In this document: positions 47,829 to 61,100 of the stretch, piece after piece
How positions within the stretch are numbered: position 1 is the stretch's first letter
Layout: each line of letters begins with the position of its first letter
NCBI GenBank assembly: GCA_032718475.1
Contig: JAUCBJ010008081.1
Coordinates: 1 to 64,000, forward strand
Direction of reading: 5' to 3'
DNA length: 64,000 nucleotides
Source: Nemertoderma westbladi
Taxonomy: Eukaryota > Xenacoelomorpha > Nemertodermatida > Nemertodermatidae
Notes under the pieces: model-generated
Seen by the model: the letters and a program-made list of their open reading frames with translations, nothing else
The model's database searches: none
Told to the model about the DNA's origin: nothing
Position numbers and translations under genes: made by a program

Positions 47829-50800
47829 ATGTCTAGAACAAGTTCAATAAAGAATCCTCCTCGCTTTGATCCCGAGGTGGATGATTACATATATTGGAAG
47901 AAAGAGCTGGCAATATGGGGTAGTGTGACGGATATTCCGGCCCCAAAGAGAGCAGGGATGGTGGTACTCAGTTTGGTTGGGCGCGCTAAAGAAAGGGGTT
48001 TGAATCTAACTGCCCATGAGTTAAATGTTGAGGGTGGATTAGAAACTCTTTTACAACTATTAGACGAAGCATTTCAAACGCCAGCCGATGATAGGGCTTA
48101 CTCAGCATACATGAAATTTAAAGAAAATAGACGGGAGTCACATATATCAATGAGAGACTATGTTCTGCAATTTGAAAAGTTGTATGCCGAAATGAGACAA
48201 TATGACATGACTCTCAGTGATGTAGTTTTAGCTTCTGAATTGTTGTACAATGCTAATGTTGATGAACGAGAAAGACGAATGATACTTGCATCATCGACAT
48301 TGAAGTTCAATGATATAAAATCGACGATACTTCGAACTTATTCTGGAATGTCTTCAGCTGCAGGATGTGATCGAGTAATTAAAACGGAAGAGGTATTTGA
48401 GACGCAGAGCTTAGGCATGGACAATCATGGGAACAATCAGAATCAAGGCTGTTTTTGGAATAGAAAACAAAATTGGGGGAATCGTGGTAGATCGTTTCGT
48501 GGTGGTTATCAGCGTGGACGAGGCCGACAGATTGGGAATAATTTCAATGAATTTAGGAGATCAGGACCAGGACCATCAGCAGCATATAGATGTTCTGTAT
48601 GCGATTCGTCCATGCATTGGTATCGCGATTGTCCACATAAGGAGCAACGTGCAGAACAACCATCAACATCGTTCATGGTTATATCATCACATTCCTTGTG
48701 TCTGCATGTGGATGAGAAGGATTATGATTTTTTACCAAGAGGTATAATTGACACTGCTTGTACAAAAACAGTGGCAGGTTACAAGTGGTATTCAATGTAT
48801 TGTTGTTGGATCAGAAAGAATTGTGATGTTGAGGTGGAAACGTTTTCTACAAATGCAGGATTTACATTTGGAGGTGGTGAGCAGTGCAAGGCTATGTTCT
48901 GTACGATTATCCCCGTTTGGATTGCGGGTAAGAAACATACCTTAAAGGTAGAGATTATTGCAGGTGATCTACCTTTACTGATTTCAGTTGAATCATTGAA
49001 GAAGATGGATGCAATCATTAATTTTACGAACCATACAATGAGTGTAAGAAGTGACTTGGTATCTCTAAAAGAAATTCAGTCTGGACACTATACTATTGAT
49101 TTGTTTAACTCTAAGTTAAGTGACTGCGATTCAGTTCTAGTTGTTAACTTAAATAAGGAGTCAATACTAAAATTACATAACCAATTCGGACATCCGACCT
49201 GTGATAAGTTGGGTTCATTGTTAACCAACAGTGGTCAGGCATTTGATAGAAATCATGTAGTCGAAATCAGTGAAAGTTGTGAAAGTTGTCAACTATACAA
49301 ACGAATGAAGCCAAAGCCGATAGTTACTCTACCTATGGCCAATGAATTTAATGAAATGCTGGCCATTGATCTAACTCATATTAAAGACCAGCAACGTGGT
49401 TCCTTTTGGGCAATACATATAATTGATATGTATACACGCTTCAGCATGGTTTTAAGAATTATGGATAAGCAAAGTACGACTATACAACGTTGTATATTAG
49501 ATAACTGGATGTCATTATTTGGCAATTCAAGAGCGATATTGACTGATAACGGTGGTGAGTTTGCTGCGGCTTCATTCACAGAAATGTGTGATTATTTAAA
49601 CATTGAACATCTTTCAACAGTGCCTTATTGCCCATTTTCTAATGGTGTTGTAGAAAGACACAATGGTACAATAAAGGAGATATATTATAAGGTCAGTTTG
49701 ACAGAGAAAGATTTAACTATTGATTCAATTCTCCGCATGGCTTGCTTTGCTAAGAACTGTAATCACAACAATTCTGGATTTTCTCCTTATCAATTAGTAT
49801 TCGGTAAAAACCCTAGAATAAATTCAGCAATCAATGACGACGTACTACCTTTGGAACCAGCACCTGTCGGGACAACATTCGAAAAACATCTTAGGTGTCT
49901 CAGGGAAACAAGAATAGCATACACACAAGTGGAAAATTCTGAACGAATTCGAAGAGCGTTGAGATGTATTACACGAGAAACAGGCCAGACGTTTAAAGAA
50001 GGTGAGTCAGTATATTTCCGACATCATAACAATCGCCGGTGGAGTGGTCCGGCGCGTGTTGTAAGTCAAGATGGAACTGAAGTGTTAGTAAAGCATGGTT
50101 GTAGATATCTACGCTGTCATCGAGATGAATTGAGACGGAATAATAGCCAAGATATTTCTGTCTCTAATACTGAGGTTCCAGGAAATATAGGACAGCAAAA
50201 TCATGAAAGTAAAAAAATTCAGGTAGACGGCAAAAATGACATGTCAGATGATGATGAAACCGAAAGTAATGATGAATTAGATGATAATAATGTTGATGAC
50301 CTTTTACATGGTGCAACAGGAGACTCAACTATCCAACCTGGGAACTCTGAACCATTGAGAAGATCGACACGTCAGCGAAATGAACCAGATAGATTTGTAT
50401 CAATGTTTGTTAGAGCAAAGGAAGAGAAGGACACACCAAAATTTGATAATGCGAAATATAAGGAATATAAATCATGGGTTGACAACAATGCTTTTGAAGA
50501 AATTAATGAAGACGATATTAAAGGCAATTCTACTGTGATTTCGACACGGTGGGTATTGACATACAAAGGAGATGGGGACGAGAAGTACCCTAAGGCACGT
50601 TTAGTAGCAAGGGGATTTGAGGATACAGATGATGTCTTAGGTTATGCCCCAACTGTAACTAAGTATTCAATGAGAATTGCGTTGTCAATTGCTAGTGATG
50701 ATGACTGGTCGGCAGTTGTTGTTGATTTTAAGACGGCCTTTTTGCAGGGTCATCAGATACAACGAGATGTTTATTTAATCCCTCCAAAAGGCGTCCCATT

Positions 50801-51887
50801 GACGTATGGTAGTAAAACGTTATGGAAATTACGAAAATGTGTTTATGGTTTAACAGAGGCTTCGAGACAATGGTATGGAAAGGTTAAGGATGAAATATTG
50901 AAACTTGGTGGTATAATGTCTAAAATGGATAATGCAATGTTTATATTCAAAAGTGTTGATAATGTTGTGGGGGTTATTGGACTGCATGTAGATGATGTTC
51001 TATTGGCTGGAACTCCATCTATGGTTAATGCGATTGTAGAAAAGTTGGATTCTATATTCAAAATAGGAAAGATTAAAAAGGTCAATAGCGAATGGGTAGA
51101 ATTTCTAGGTCTCCAGATTCGGAAAAGAGATTCCCGATTTGAAATTTCACAGGCGAAATATGTGGATCAACTAGAGTGTCTGAATGTTAGTGACACTGTC
51201 AGAATTGGTTGTGAGTCGGAAACTGCAAGGACGGCAGTTGGTAAACTTATGTGGCTTTGCACGACAAGTCGCCCAGATATATCCTTCTCTGTGAGTCGAT
51301 TGGCATCATGCACTAGTACAGCTACGGTCTCTGATTTAAACAAACTTAACAAATTGATTCGTACAGTGAAGTCCCAGCCATTTATACTTCCACTCTTAAG
51401 AGATATGTCCGATTGTATAACAGTGTATGTTGATGCATCCTTTGGTAATCCATCTTGGGGTGGGTACATTCTACTCTGGGGTAGAGCTGTTATTGGGTGG
51501 AAGTCATATAGACTAAAGCGCGTCACTAGAAGTGCTCTTGCTGCAGAGGCTATATCTATGGTCGATGCTGTTGACGAGGCAGTCTATCTCAGGAGTTTGA
51601 TATCGGAATTTAATCCTGCAACTTCTAAGAGAACTAGCATAAAACTAATTACTGATAATCGGTGTCTCTTCAATTGTATTAACAATGGATCCCTTTGTTC
51701 TGAGAAGAGATTACAACTAGACCTAGACTGTGTTAGGGAAGTGATAAACGAACAAAGGCAATTTGGAAATGATCGACCCATCGAGTGGGTATCAACTGTT
51801 GACATGTTGGCAGATCCTTTGACAAAGGAGAAGACGGGGAATGTTATGATTAACTCATTGAATAAGATATTCAATAAAAGACAATAA
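47829..51887 (+). CDS. Copia gag-pol polyprotein
   Basis: 1352 residues in one frame. Gag spans about 1-250 with a zinc knuckle C255-x2-C-x4-H-x4-C268. The protease has D308 in IIDTAC. The integrase has an HHCC zinc domain (H450, H455, C484, C487) and the DDE triad D514, D573, E609 with 35 residues between the last two. An acidic, low-complexity linker spans about 780-840. The reverse transcriptase starts near 905 (STRWVLTYK) with LHVDDVLLAG (D1055, D1056). RNase H has D1202, E1240 and D1276, followed by ADPLTKEK. It would assemble particles, copy the RNA and integrate the cDNA. There is no gag/pol frameshift, as in most Copia elements. The last 15 codons and the stop lie inside the 3' LTR (from 51842). 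Every catalytic residue that I can identify is present. Confidence 0.97.
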   Translation: MSRTSSIKNPPRFDPEVDDYIYWKKELAIWGSVTDIPAPKRAGMVVLSLVGRAKERGLNLTAHELNVEGGLETLLQLLDEAFQTPADDRAYSAYMKFKENRRESHISMRDYVLQFEKLYAEMRQYDMTLSDVVLASELLYNANVDERERRMILASSTLKFNDIKSTILRTYSGMSSAAGCDRVIKTEEVFETQSLGMDNHGNNQNQGCFWNRKQNWGNRGRSFRGGYQRGRGRQIGNNFNEFRRSGPGPSAAYRCSVCDSSMHWYRDCPHKEQRAEQPSTSFMVISSHSLCLHVDEKDYDFLPRGIIDTACTKTVAGYKWYSMYCCWIRKNCDVEVETFSTNAGFTFGGGEQCKAMFCTIIPVWIAGKKHTLKVEIIAGDLPLLISVESLKKMDAIINFTNHTMSVRSDLVSLKEIQSGHYTIDLFNSKLSDCDSVLVVNLNKESILKLHNQFGHPTCDKLGSLLTNSGQAFDRNHVVEISESCESCQLYKRMKPKPIVTLPMANEFNEMLAIDLTHIKDQQRGSFWAIHIIDMYTRFSMVLRIMDKQSTTIQRCILDNWMSLFGNSRAILTDNGGEFAAASFTEMCDYLNIEHLSTVPYCPFSNGVVERHNGTIKEIYYKVSLTEKDLTIDSILRMACFAKNCNHNNSGFSPYQLVFGKNPRINSAINDDVLPLEPAPVGTTFEKHLRCLRETRIAYTQVENSERIRRALRCITRETGQTFKEGESVYFRHHNNRRWSGPARVVSQDGTEVLVKHGCRYLRCHRDELRRNNSQDISVSNTEVPGNIGQQNHESKKIQVDGKNDMSDDDETESNDELDDNNVDDLLHGATGDSTIQPGNSEPLRRSTRQRNEPDRFVSMFVRAKEEKDTPKFDNAKYKEYKSWVDNNAFEEINEDDIKGNSTVISTRWVLTYKGDGDEKYPKARLVARGFEDTDDVLGYAPTVTKYSMRIALSIASDDDWSAVVVDFKTAFLQGHQIQRDVYLIPPKGVPLTYGSKTLWKLRKCVYGLTEASRQWYGKVKDEILKLGGIMSKMDNAMFIFKSVDNVVGVIGLHVDDVLLAGTPSMVNAIVEKLDSIFKIGKIKKVNSEWVEFLGLQIRKRDSRFEISQAKYVDQLECLNVSDTVRIGCESETARTAVGKLMWLCTTSRPDISFSVSRLASCTSTATVSDLNKLNKLIRTVKSQPFILPLLRDMSDCITVYVDASFGNPSWGGYILLWGRAVIGWKSYRLKRVTRSALAAEAISMVDAVDEAVYLRSLISEFNPATSKRTSIKLITDNRCLFNCINNGSLCSEKRLQLDLDCVREVINEQRQFGNDRPIEWVSTVDMLADPLTKEKTGNVMINSLNKIFNKRQ
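51824..51841 (+). promoter_or_regulatory. Copia polypurine tract
   Basis: AAAGGAGAAGACGGGGAA directly precedes the 3' LTR and would prime plus-strand synthesis; one C interrupts it. It is also coding (end of the ADPLTKEK motif and the next codons). Confidence 0.8.
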
Positions 51888-52128
51888 ACTCTGAACTGAG
51901 ACTAGATAGACTAATTAATAATTAGATAGATTCACTTTATTGATTTATATTGTATACGACCTACTATACTTAAATGTATCAGTTGTTTGCAGCTGTTAGG
52001 CATTCAGCTGTAACAGGGATGTATTAGTATTTTCTGTTACTGTCTCTGCTTTACGTTTCTCATATATATTATCTTATTATATTACCTTTCATTACCTTTC
52101 GTATTATACATTGATTTAATTCTTAACA
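51842..52128 (+). repeat. Copia 3' LTR
   Basis: Same 287 bp as 47402-47688 at an offset of 4,440, with no mismatch found line by line. It supplies the gag-pol stop codon at 51885-51887. Confidence 0.96.
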
Positions 52129-55100
52129 CTAACTTCCCTTTTCCTTCCACACTAACTTCCCTATTCCTTCCCCACTAACTTCCCCATTCCTTCCCCACTA
52201 ACTTCCCTATTCCTTCCCCACTAACTTCCCTATTCCTTCCCCACTAACCTCCCTATTCCGTCCCCAATATCTTCCGCGTTTCTTCCCCACTAACTTCCCT
52301 ATTCCTTCCCCACTAACTTCCCTATTCCTTCCCCACTAACCTCCCTATTCTTTCCCCACTAACCTCCCTATTCCGTCTCCAATATCTTCCGCGTTTCTTC
52401 CCCACTAACTTCCCTATTCCTTCCCCACTAACTTCCCTATTCCTTCCCCACTAACTTCCCTATTCCTTCCCCACTAACTTCCCTATTCCTTCCCCACTAA
52501 CTTCCCTATTCCTTCCCCACTAACTTCCCTATTCCTTCCCCACTAACTACCCTATTCCTTCCCCACTAACTTCCCTATTCCGTCCCCAATATCTTCCGCG
52601 TTTCTTCCCCACTAACTTCCCTATTCCTTCCCCACTAACTTCCCTATTCCTTCCCCACTAACTTCCCTATTCCTTCCCCACTAACTTCCCTATTCCTTCC
52701 CCACTAACTTCCCTATTCCTTCCCCACTAACTTCCCTATTCCTTCCCCACTAACTTCCCTATTCCTTCCCCACTAACTTCCCTATTCCTTCCCCACTAAC
52801 TACCCTATTCCTTCCCCACTAACTTCCCTATTCCGTGCCCAATATCTTCCGCGTTTCTTCCCCACTAACCTCCCTATTCCTTCCCCACTAACCTCCCTAT
52901 TCCGTCCCCAATATCTTCCGCGTTTCTTCCCCACTAACTTCCCTATTCCTTCCCCACTAACTTCCCTATTCCTTCCCCACTAACTTCCCTATTCCTTCCC
53001 CACTAACTTCCCTATTCCTTCCCCACTAACCTCCCTATTCCTTCCCCACTAACCTCCCTATTCTTTCCCCACTAACCTCCCTATTCCGTCCCCAATATCT
53101 TCCGCGTTTCTTCCCCACTAACTTCCCTATTCCTTCCCCACTAACTTCCCTATTCCTTCCCCACTAACTTCCCTATTCCTTCCCCACTAACTTCCCTATT
53201 CCTTCCCCACTAACTTCCCTATTCCTTCCCCACTAACCTCCCTATTCCTTCCCCACTAACCTCCCTATTCTTTCCCCACTAACCTCCCTATTCCGTCCCC
53301 AATATCTTCCGCGTTTCTTCCCCACTAACTTCCCTATTCCTTCCCCACTAACTTCCCTATTCCTTCCCCACTAACCTCCCTATTCTTTCCCCACTAACCT
53401 CCCTATTCCGTCCCCAATATCTTCCGCGTTTCTTCCCCACTAACTTCCCTATTCCTTCCCCACTAACTTCCCTATTCCTTCCCCACTAACTTCCCCATTC
53501 CTTCCCCACTAACTTCCCTATTCCTTCCCCACTAACTTCCCTATTCCTTCCCCACTAACCTCCCTATTCCGTCCCCAATATCTTCCGCGTTTCTTCCCCA
53601 CTAACTTCCCTATTCCTTCCCCACTAACTTCCCTATTCCTTCCCCACTAACCTCCCTATTCCTTCCCCACTAACTTCCCTATTCCTTCCCCACTAACTTC
53701 CCTATTCCTTCCCCACTAACTTCCCTATTCCTTCCCCACTAACTACCCTATTCCTTCCCCACTAACTTCCCTATTCCGTCCCCAATATCTTCCGCGTTTC
53801 TTCCCCACTAACTTCCCTATTCCTTCCCCACTAACTTCCCTATTCCTTCCCCACTAACCTCCCTATTCCTTCCCCACTAACTTCCCTATTCCTTCCCCAC
53901 TAACTTCCCTATTCCTTCCCCACTAACCTCCCTATTCTTTCCCCACTAACCTCCCTATTCCGTCCCCAATATCTTCCGCGTTTCTTCCCCACTAACTTCC
54001 CTATTCCTTCCCCACTAACTTCCCTATTCCTTCCCCACTAACCTCCCTATTCTTTCCCCACTAACCTCCCTATTCCGTCCCCAATATCTTCCGCGTTTCT
54101 TCCCCACTAACTTCCCTATTCCTTCCCCACTAACTTCCCTATTCCTTCCCCACTAACCTCCCTATTCCTTCCCCACTAACTTCCCTATTCCTTCCCCACT
54201 AACTTCCCTATTCCTTCCCCACTAACTTCCCTATTCCTTCCCCACTAACCTCCCTATTCCTTCCCCACTAACCTCCCTATTCTTTCCCCACTAACCTCCC
54301 TATTCCGTCCCCAATATCTTCCGCGTTTCTTCCCCACTAACTTCCCTATTCCTTCCCCACTAACTTCCCTATTCCTTCCCCACTAACTTCCCTATTCCTT
54401 CCCCACTAACTTCCCTATTCCTTCCCCACTAACTTCCCTATTCCTTCCCCACTAACTTCCCTATTCCTTCCCCACTAACTACCCTATTCCTTCCCCACTA
54501 ACTTCCCTATTCCGTCCCCAATATCTTCCGCGTTTCTTCCCCACTAACTTCCCTATTCCTTCCCCACTAACTTCCCTATTCCTTCCCCACTAACTTCCCT
54601 ATTCCTTCCCCACTAACTTCCCTATTCCTTCCCCACTAACTTCCCTATTCCTTCCCCACTAACTTCCCTATTTCTTCCCCACTAACTTCCCTATTCCTTC
54701 CCCACTAACTTCCCTATTCCTTCCCCACTAACTTCCCTATTCCTTCCCCACTAGCTTCCCTGTTCCTTCCCCACTAACCTCCCTATTCTTTCCCCACTAA
54801 CTTCCCTATTCCTTCCCCACTAACTTGCCTATTCCTTCCCCACTAACTTCCCTATTCCTTCCCCACTAACCTCCCTATTCCTTCCCCACTAACCTCCCTA
54901 TTCCTTCCCCACTAACTTCCCCATTCCTTCCCCACTAACTTCCCCATTCCTTCCCCACTAACTTCCCTATTCCTTCCCCACTAACTTCCCTATTCCTTCC
55001 CCACTAACTTCCCTATTCCTTCCCCACTAACTTCCCTATTCCTTCCCCACTGACCTCCCTATTCCTTCCCCACTAACCTCCCTATTCCTTCCCTACTAAC

Positions 55101-58100
55101 TTCCCTATTCCTTCCCCACTAACTTCCCTATTCCTTCCCCACTGACCTCCCCATTCCTTCCCCACTAACTTCCCCATTCCTTCCCCACTAACTTCCCTAT
55201 TCCTTCCCCACTAACTTCCCTATTCCTTCCCCACTAACTTCCCTATTCCTTCCCCACTGACCTCCCTATTCCTTCCCCACTAACCTCCCTATTCCTTCCC
55301 TACTAACTTCCCTATTCCGTCCCCAATATCTTCCGCGTTTCTTCCCCACTAACTTCCCTATTCCTTCCCCACTAACTTCCCTATTCCTTCCCCACTAACT
55401 TCCCTATTCCTTCCCCACTAACTTCCCTATTCATTCCCCACTAACTTCCCTATTCCTTCCCCACTAACCTCCCTATTCCTTCCTCACTAACCTCCCTATT
55501 CCTTCCCCACTAACTTCCCTATTCCTTCCCCACTAACTTCCCTATTCCTTCCCCACTGACCTCCCCATTCCTTCCCCACTAACTTCCCCATTCCTTCCCC
55601 ACTAACTTCCCTATTCCTTCCCCACTAACTTCCCTATTCCTTCCCCACTAACCTCCCTATTCCTTCCCCACTAACCTCCCTATTCCTTCCCCACTAACTT
55701 CCCTATTCCTTCCCCACTAACTTCCCTATTCCTTCCCCACTAACTTCCCTTTTCCTTCCCCACTAACTTCCCTATTCCTTCCCCACTAACTTCCCTATTC
55801 CTTCCCCACTAACTTCCCTATTCCTTCCCCACTAACTTCCCTATTCCTTCCCCACTAACTACCCTATTCCTTCCCCACTAACTTCCCTATTCCGTCCCCA
55901 ATATCTTCCGCGTTTCTTCCCCACTAACTTCCCTATTCCTTCCCCACTAACTTCCCTATTCCTTCCCCACTAACTTCCCTATTCCTTCCCCACTAACTTC
56001 CCTATTCCTTCCCCACTAACTTCCCTATTCCTTCCCCACTAACTTCCCTATTCCTTCCCCACTAACTTCCCTATTTCTTCCCCACTAACTTCCCTATTCC
56101 TTCCCCACTAACTTCCCTATTCCTTCCCCACTAACTTCCCTATTCCTTCCCCACTAGCTTCCCTGTTCCTTCCCCACTAACCTCCCTATTCTTTCCCCAC
56201 TAACTTCCCTATTCCTTCCCCACTAACTTGCCTATTCCTTCCCCACTAACTTCCCTATTCCTTCCCCACTAACCTCCCTATTCCTTCCCCACTAACCTCC
56301 CTATTCCTTCCCAACTAACTTCCCCATTCCTTCCCCACTAACTTCCCCATTCCTTCCCCACTAACTTCCCTATTCCTTCCCCACTAACTTCCCTATTCCT
56401 TCCCCACTAACTTCCCTATTCCTTCCCCACTAACTTCCCTATTCCTTCCCCACTGACCTCCCTATTCCTTCCCCACTAACCTCCCTATTCCTTCCCTACT
56501 AACTTCCCTATTCCTTCCCCTCTAACTTCCCTATTCCGTCCCCAATATCTTCCGCGTTTCTTCCCCACTAACTTCCCTATTCCTTCCCCACTAACTTCCC
56601 TATTCCTTCCCCACTAACTTCCCTATTCCTTCCCCACTAACTTCCCTATTCATTCCCCACTAACTTCCCTATTCCTTCCCCACTAACCTCCCTATTCCTT
56701 CCTCACTAACCTCCCTATTCCTTCCCCACTAACTTCCCTATTCCTTCCCCACTAACTTCCCTATTCCTTCCCCACTAACCTCCCTATTCCTTCCCCACTA
56801 ACCTCCCTATTCCTTCCCCACTAACTTCCCTATTCCTTCCCCACTAACTTCCCTATTCCTTCCCCTCTAACTTCCCTATTCCTTCCCCACTAACTTCCCT
56901 ATTCCTTCCCCACTAACCTCCCTATTCCTTCCCCACTAACCTCCCTATTCCTTCCCCACTAACTTCCCCATTCCTTCCCCACTAACTTCCCTATTCCTTC
57001 CCCACTAACCTCCCTATTCCTTCCCCACTAACTTCCCTATTCCTTCCCCACTAACTTCCCTATTCCTTCCCCACTAACCTCCCTATTCCTTCCCCACTAA
57101 CCTCCCTATTCCTTCCCCACTAACTTCCCTATTCCTTCCCCACTAACTTCCCTATTCCTTCCCCACTAACTTCCCTTTTCCTTCCCCACTAACTTTACTA
57201 TTCCTTCCCCACTAACTTCCCTATTCCTTCCCCACTAACTTCCCTATTCCTTCCCCACTAACTTCCCTATTCCTTCCCCTCTAACTTCCCTATTCCTTCC
57301 CCACTAACTTCCCTATTCCTTCCCCACTAACTTCCCTTTTCCTTCCCCACTAACTTCCCTATTCCTTCCCCTCTAACTTCCCTATTCCTTCCCCACTAAC
57401 TTTCCTATTCCTTCCCCACTAACTTCCCTATTCCTTCCCCACTAACTTCCCTATTCCTTCCCCACTAACTTCCCTATTCCTTCCCCACTAACCTCCCTAT
57501 TCCTTCCCCACTAACCTCCCTATTCTTTCCCCACTAACCTCCCTATTCCGTCCCCAATATCTTCCGCGTTTCTTCCCCACTAACTTCCCTATTCCTTCCC
57601 CACTAACTTCCCTATTCCTTCCCCACTAACCTCCCTATTCTTTCCCCACTAACCTCCCTATTCCGTCCCCAATATCTTCCGCGTTTCTTCCCCACTAACT
57701 TCCCTATTCCTTCCCCACTAACTTCCCTATTCCTTCCCCACTAACCTCCCTATTCCTTCCCCACTAACTTCCCTATTCCTTCCCCACTAACTTCCCTATT
57801 CCTTCCCCACTAACTTCCCTATTCCTTCCCCACTAACTACCCTATTCCTTCCCCACTAACTTCCCTATTCCGTCCCCAATATCTTCCGCGTTTCTTCCCC
57901 ACTAACTTCCCTATTCCTTCCCCACTAACTTCCCTATTCCTTCCCCACTAACCTCCCTATTCCTTCCCCACTAACTTCCCTATTCCTTCCCCACTAACTT
58001 CCCTATTCCTTCCCCACTAACCTCCCTATTCTTTCCCCACTAACCTCCCTATTCCGTCCCCAATATCTTCCGCGTTTCTTCCCCACTAACTTCCCTATTC

Positions 58101-61100
58101 CTTCCCCACTAACTTCCCTATTCCTTCCCCACTAACCTCCCTATTCTTTCCCCACTAACCTCCCTATTCCGTCCCCAATATCTTCCGCGTTTCTTCCCCA
58201 CTAACTTCCCTATTCCTTCCCCACTAACTTCCCTATTCCTTCCCCACTAACCTCCCTATTCCTTCCCCACTAACTTCCCTATTCCTTCCCCACTAACTTC
58301 CCTATTCCTTCCCCACTAACTTCCCTATTCCTTCCCCACTAACCTCCCTATTCCTTCCCCACTAACCTCCCTATTCTTTCCCCACTAACCTCCCTATTCC
58401 GTCCCCAATATCTTCCGCGTTTCTTCCCCACTAACTTCCCTATTCCTTCCCCACTAACTTCCCTATTCCTTCCCCACTAACTTCCCTATTCCTTCCCCAC
58501 TAACTTCCCTATTCCTTCCCCACTAACTTCCCTATTCCTTCCCCACTAACTTCCCTATTCCTTCCCCACTAACTACCCTATTCCTTCCCCACTAACTTCC
58601 CTATTCCGTCCCCAATATCTTCCGCGTTTCTTCCCCACTAACTTCCCTATTCCTTCCCCACTAACTTCCCTATTCCTTCCCCACTAACTTCCCTATTCCT
58701 TCCCCACTAACTTCCCTATTCCTTCCCCACTAACTTCCCTATTTCTTCCCCACTAACTTCCCTATTCCTTCCCCACTAACTTCCCTATTCCTTCCCCACT
58801 AACTTCCCTATTCCTTCCCCACTAGCTTCCCTGTTCCTTCCCCACTAACCTCCCTATTCCTTCCCCACTAACTTCCCTATTCCTTCCCCACTAACTTGCC
58901 TATTCCTTCCCCACTAACTTCCCTATTCCTTCCCCACTAACCTCCCTATTCCTTCCCCACTAACCTCCCTATTCCTTCCCCACTAACTTCCCCATTCCTT
59001 CCCCACTAACTTCCCCATTCCTTCCCCACTAACTTCCCTATTCCTTCCCCACTAACTTCCCTATTCCTTCCCCACTAACTTCCCTATTCCTTCCCCACTA
59101 ACTTCCCTATTCCTTCCCCACTAACCTCCCTATTCCTTCCCCACTAACCTCCCTATTCCTTCCCTACTAACTTCCCTATTCCTTCCCCTCTAACTTCCCT
59201 ATTCCGTCCCCAATATCTTCCGCGTTTCTTCCCCACTAACTTCCCTATTCCTTCCCCACTAACTTCCCTATTCCTTCCCCACTAACTTCCCTATTCCTTC
59301 CCCACTAACTTCCCTATTCATTCCCCACTAACTTCCCTATTCCTTCCCCACTAACCTCCCTATTCCTTCCTCACTAACCTCCCTATTCCTTCCCCACTAA
59401 CTTCCCTATTCCTTCCCCACTAACTTCCCTATTCCTTCCCCACTAACCTCCCTATTCCTTCCCCACTAACCTCCCTATTCCTTCCCCACTAACTTCCCTA
59501 TTCCTTCCCCACTAACTTCCCTATTCCTTCCCCTCTAACTTCCCTATTCCTTCCCCACTAACTTCCCTATTCCTTCCCCACTAACCTCCCTATTCCTTCC
59601 CCACTAACCTCCCTATTCCTTCCCCACTAACTTCCCCATTCCTTCCCCACTAACTTCCCTATTCCTTCCCCACTAACCTCCCTATTCCTTCCCCACTAAC
59701 TTCCCTATTCCTTCCCCACTAACTTCCCTATTCCTTCCCCACTAACCTCCCTATTCCTTCCCCACTAACCTCCCTATTCCTTCCCCACTAACTTCCCTAT
59801 TCCTTCCCCACTAACTTCCCTATTCCTTCCCCACTAACTTCCCTTTTCCTTCCCCACTAACTTTCCTATTCCTTCCCCACTAACTTCCCTATTCCTTCCC
59901 CACTAACTTCCCTATTCCTTCCCCACTAACTTCCCTATTCCTTCCCCTCTAACTTCCCTATTCCTTCCCCACTAACTTCCCTATTCCTTCCCCACTAACT
60001 TCCCTTTTCCTTCCCCACTAACTTCCCTATTCCTTCCCCTCTAACTTCCCTATTCCTTCCCCACTAACTTTCCTATTCCTTCCCCACTAACTACCCTATT
60101 CCTTCCCCACTAACCTCCCTATTCCTTCCCCACTAACCTCCCTATTCCTTCCCCACTAACTTCCCCATTCCTTCCCCACTAACTTCCCTATTCCTTCCCC
60201 ACTAACCTCCCTATTCTTTCCCCACTAACCTCCCTATTCCGTCCCCAATATCTTCCGCGTTTCTTCCCCACTAACTTCCCTATTCCTTCCCCACTAACTT
60301 CCCTATTCCTTCCCCACTAACTTCCCTATTCCTTCCCCACTAACCTCCCTATTCCTTCCCCACTAACCTCCCTATTCCTTCCCCACTAACTTCCCTATTC
60401 CTTCCCCACTAACTTCCCTATTCCTTCCCCACTAACCCCCATATTCCTTCCCCACTAACTTCCCCATTCCTTCCCCACTAACTTCCCTATTCCTTCCCCA
60501 CTAACTTCCCTATTCCTTCCCCACTAACCTCCCTATTCCTTCCCCACTAACTTCCCTATTCCTTCCCCACTAACTTCCCTATTCCTTCCCCACTAACCTC
60601 CCTATTCCTTCCCCACTAACTTCCCTATTCCTTCCCCACTAACCTCCCTATTCCTTCCCAACTAACTTCCCTATTCCTTCCCCACTAACTTCCCTATTCC
60701 TTCCCCACTAACTTCCCTATTCCTTCCCCACTAACTTCCGCGTTTCTTCCCCACTAACTTCCCTATTCCTTCCCCACTAACTTCCCTATTCCTTCCCCAC
60801 TAACTTCCCTATTCCTTCCCAACTAACTTCCCTATTCCTTCCCCACTAACTTCCCTATTCCTTCCCCACTAACTTCCCTATTCCTTCCCCACTAACTTCC
60901 CTATTCCTTCCCCACTAACTTCCCTATTCCTTCCCCACTAACTTCCCTATTCCTTCCCCACTAACTTCCCTATTCCTTCCCCACTAACTTCCCTATTCCT
61001 TCCCCACTAACTTCCCTATTCCTTCCCCACTAACTTCCCTATTCCTTCCCCACTAACTTCCCTATTCCTTCCCCACTAACTTCCCTATTCCTTCCCCACT

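Larger units (their letters stand above)
47402..52128 (+). mobile_element. Intact Copia (Ty1/copia) LTR retrotransposon, 4,727 bp
   Basis: Inserted in the satellite with a 5-bp target duplication CTAAC (47397-47401 and 52129-52133). The two 287-bp LTRs begin TGTTA, end TAACA and show no difference by eye. Order is LTR, PBS, one gag-pol ORF with integrase before reverse transcriptase (diagnostic of Copia), PPT, LTR. It is in the same orientation as the host gene. Identical LTRs, an open ORF and a clean target duplication point to a very recent insertion. Confidence 0.97.
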
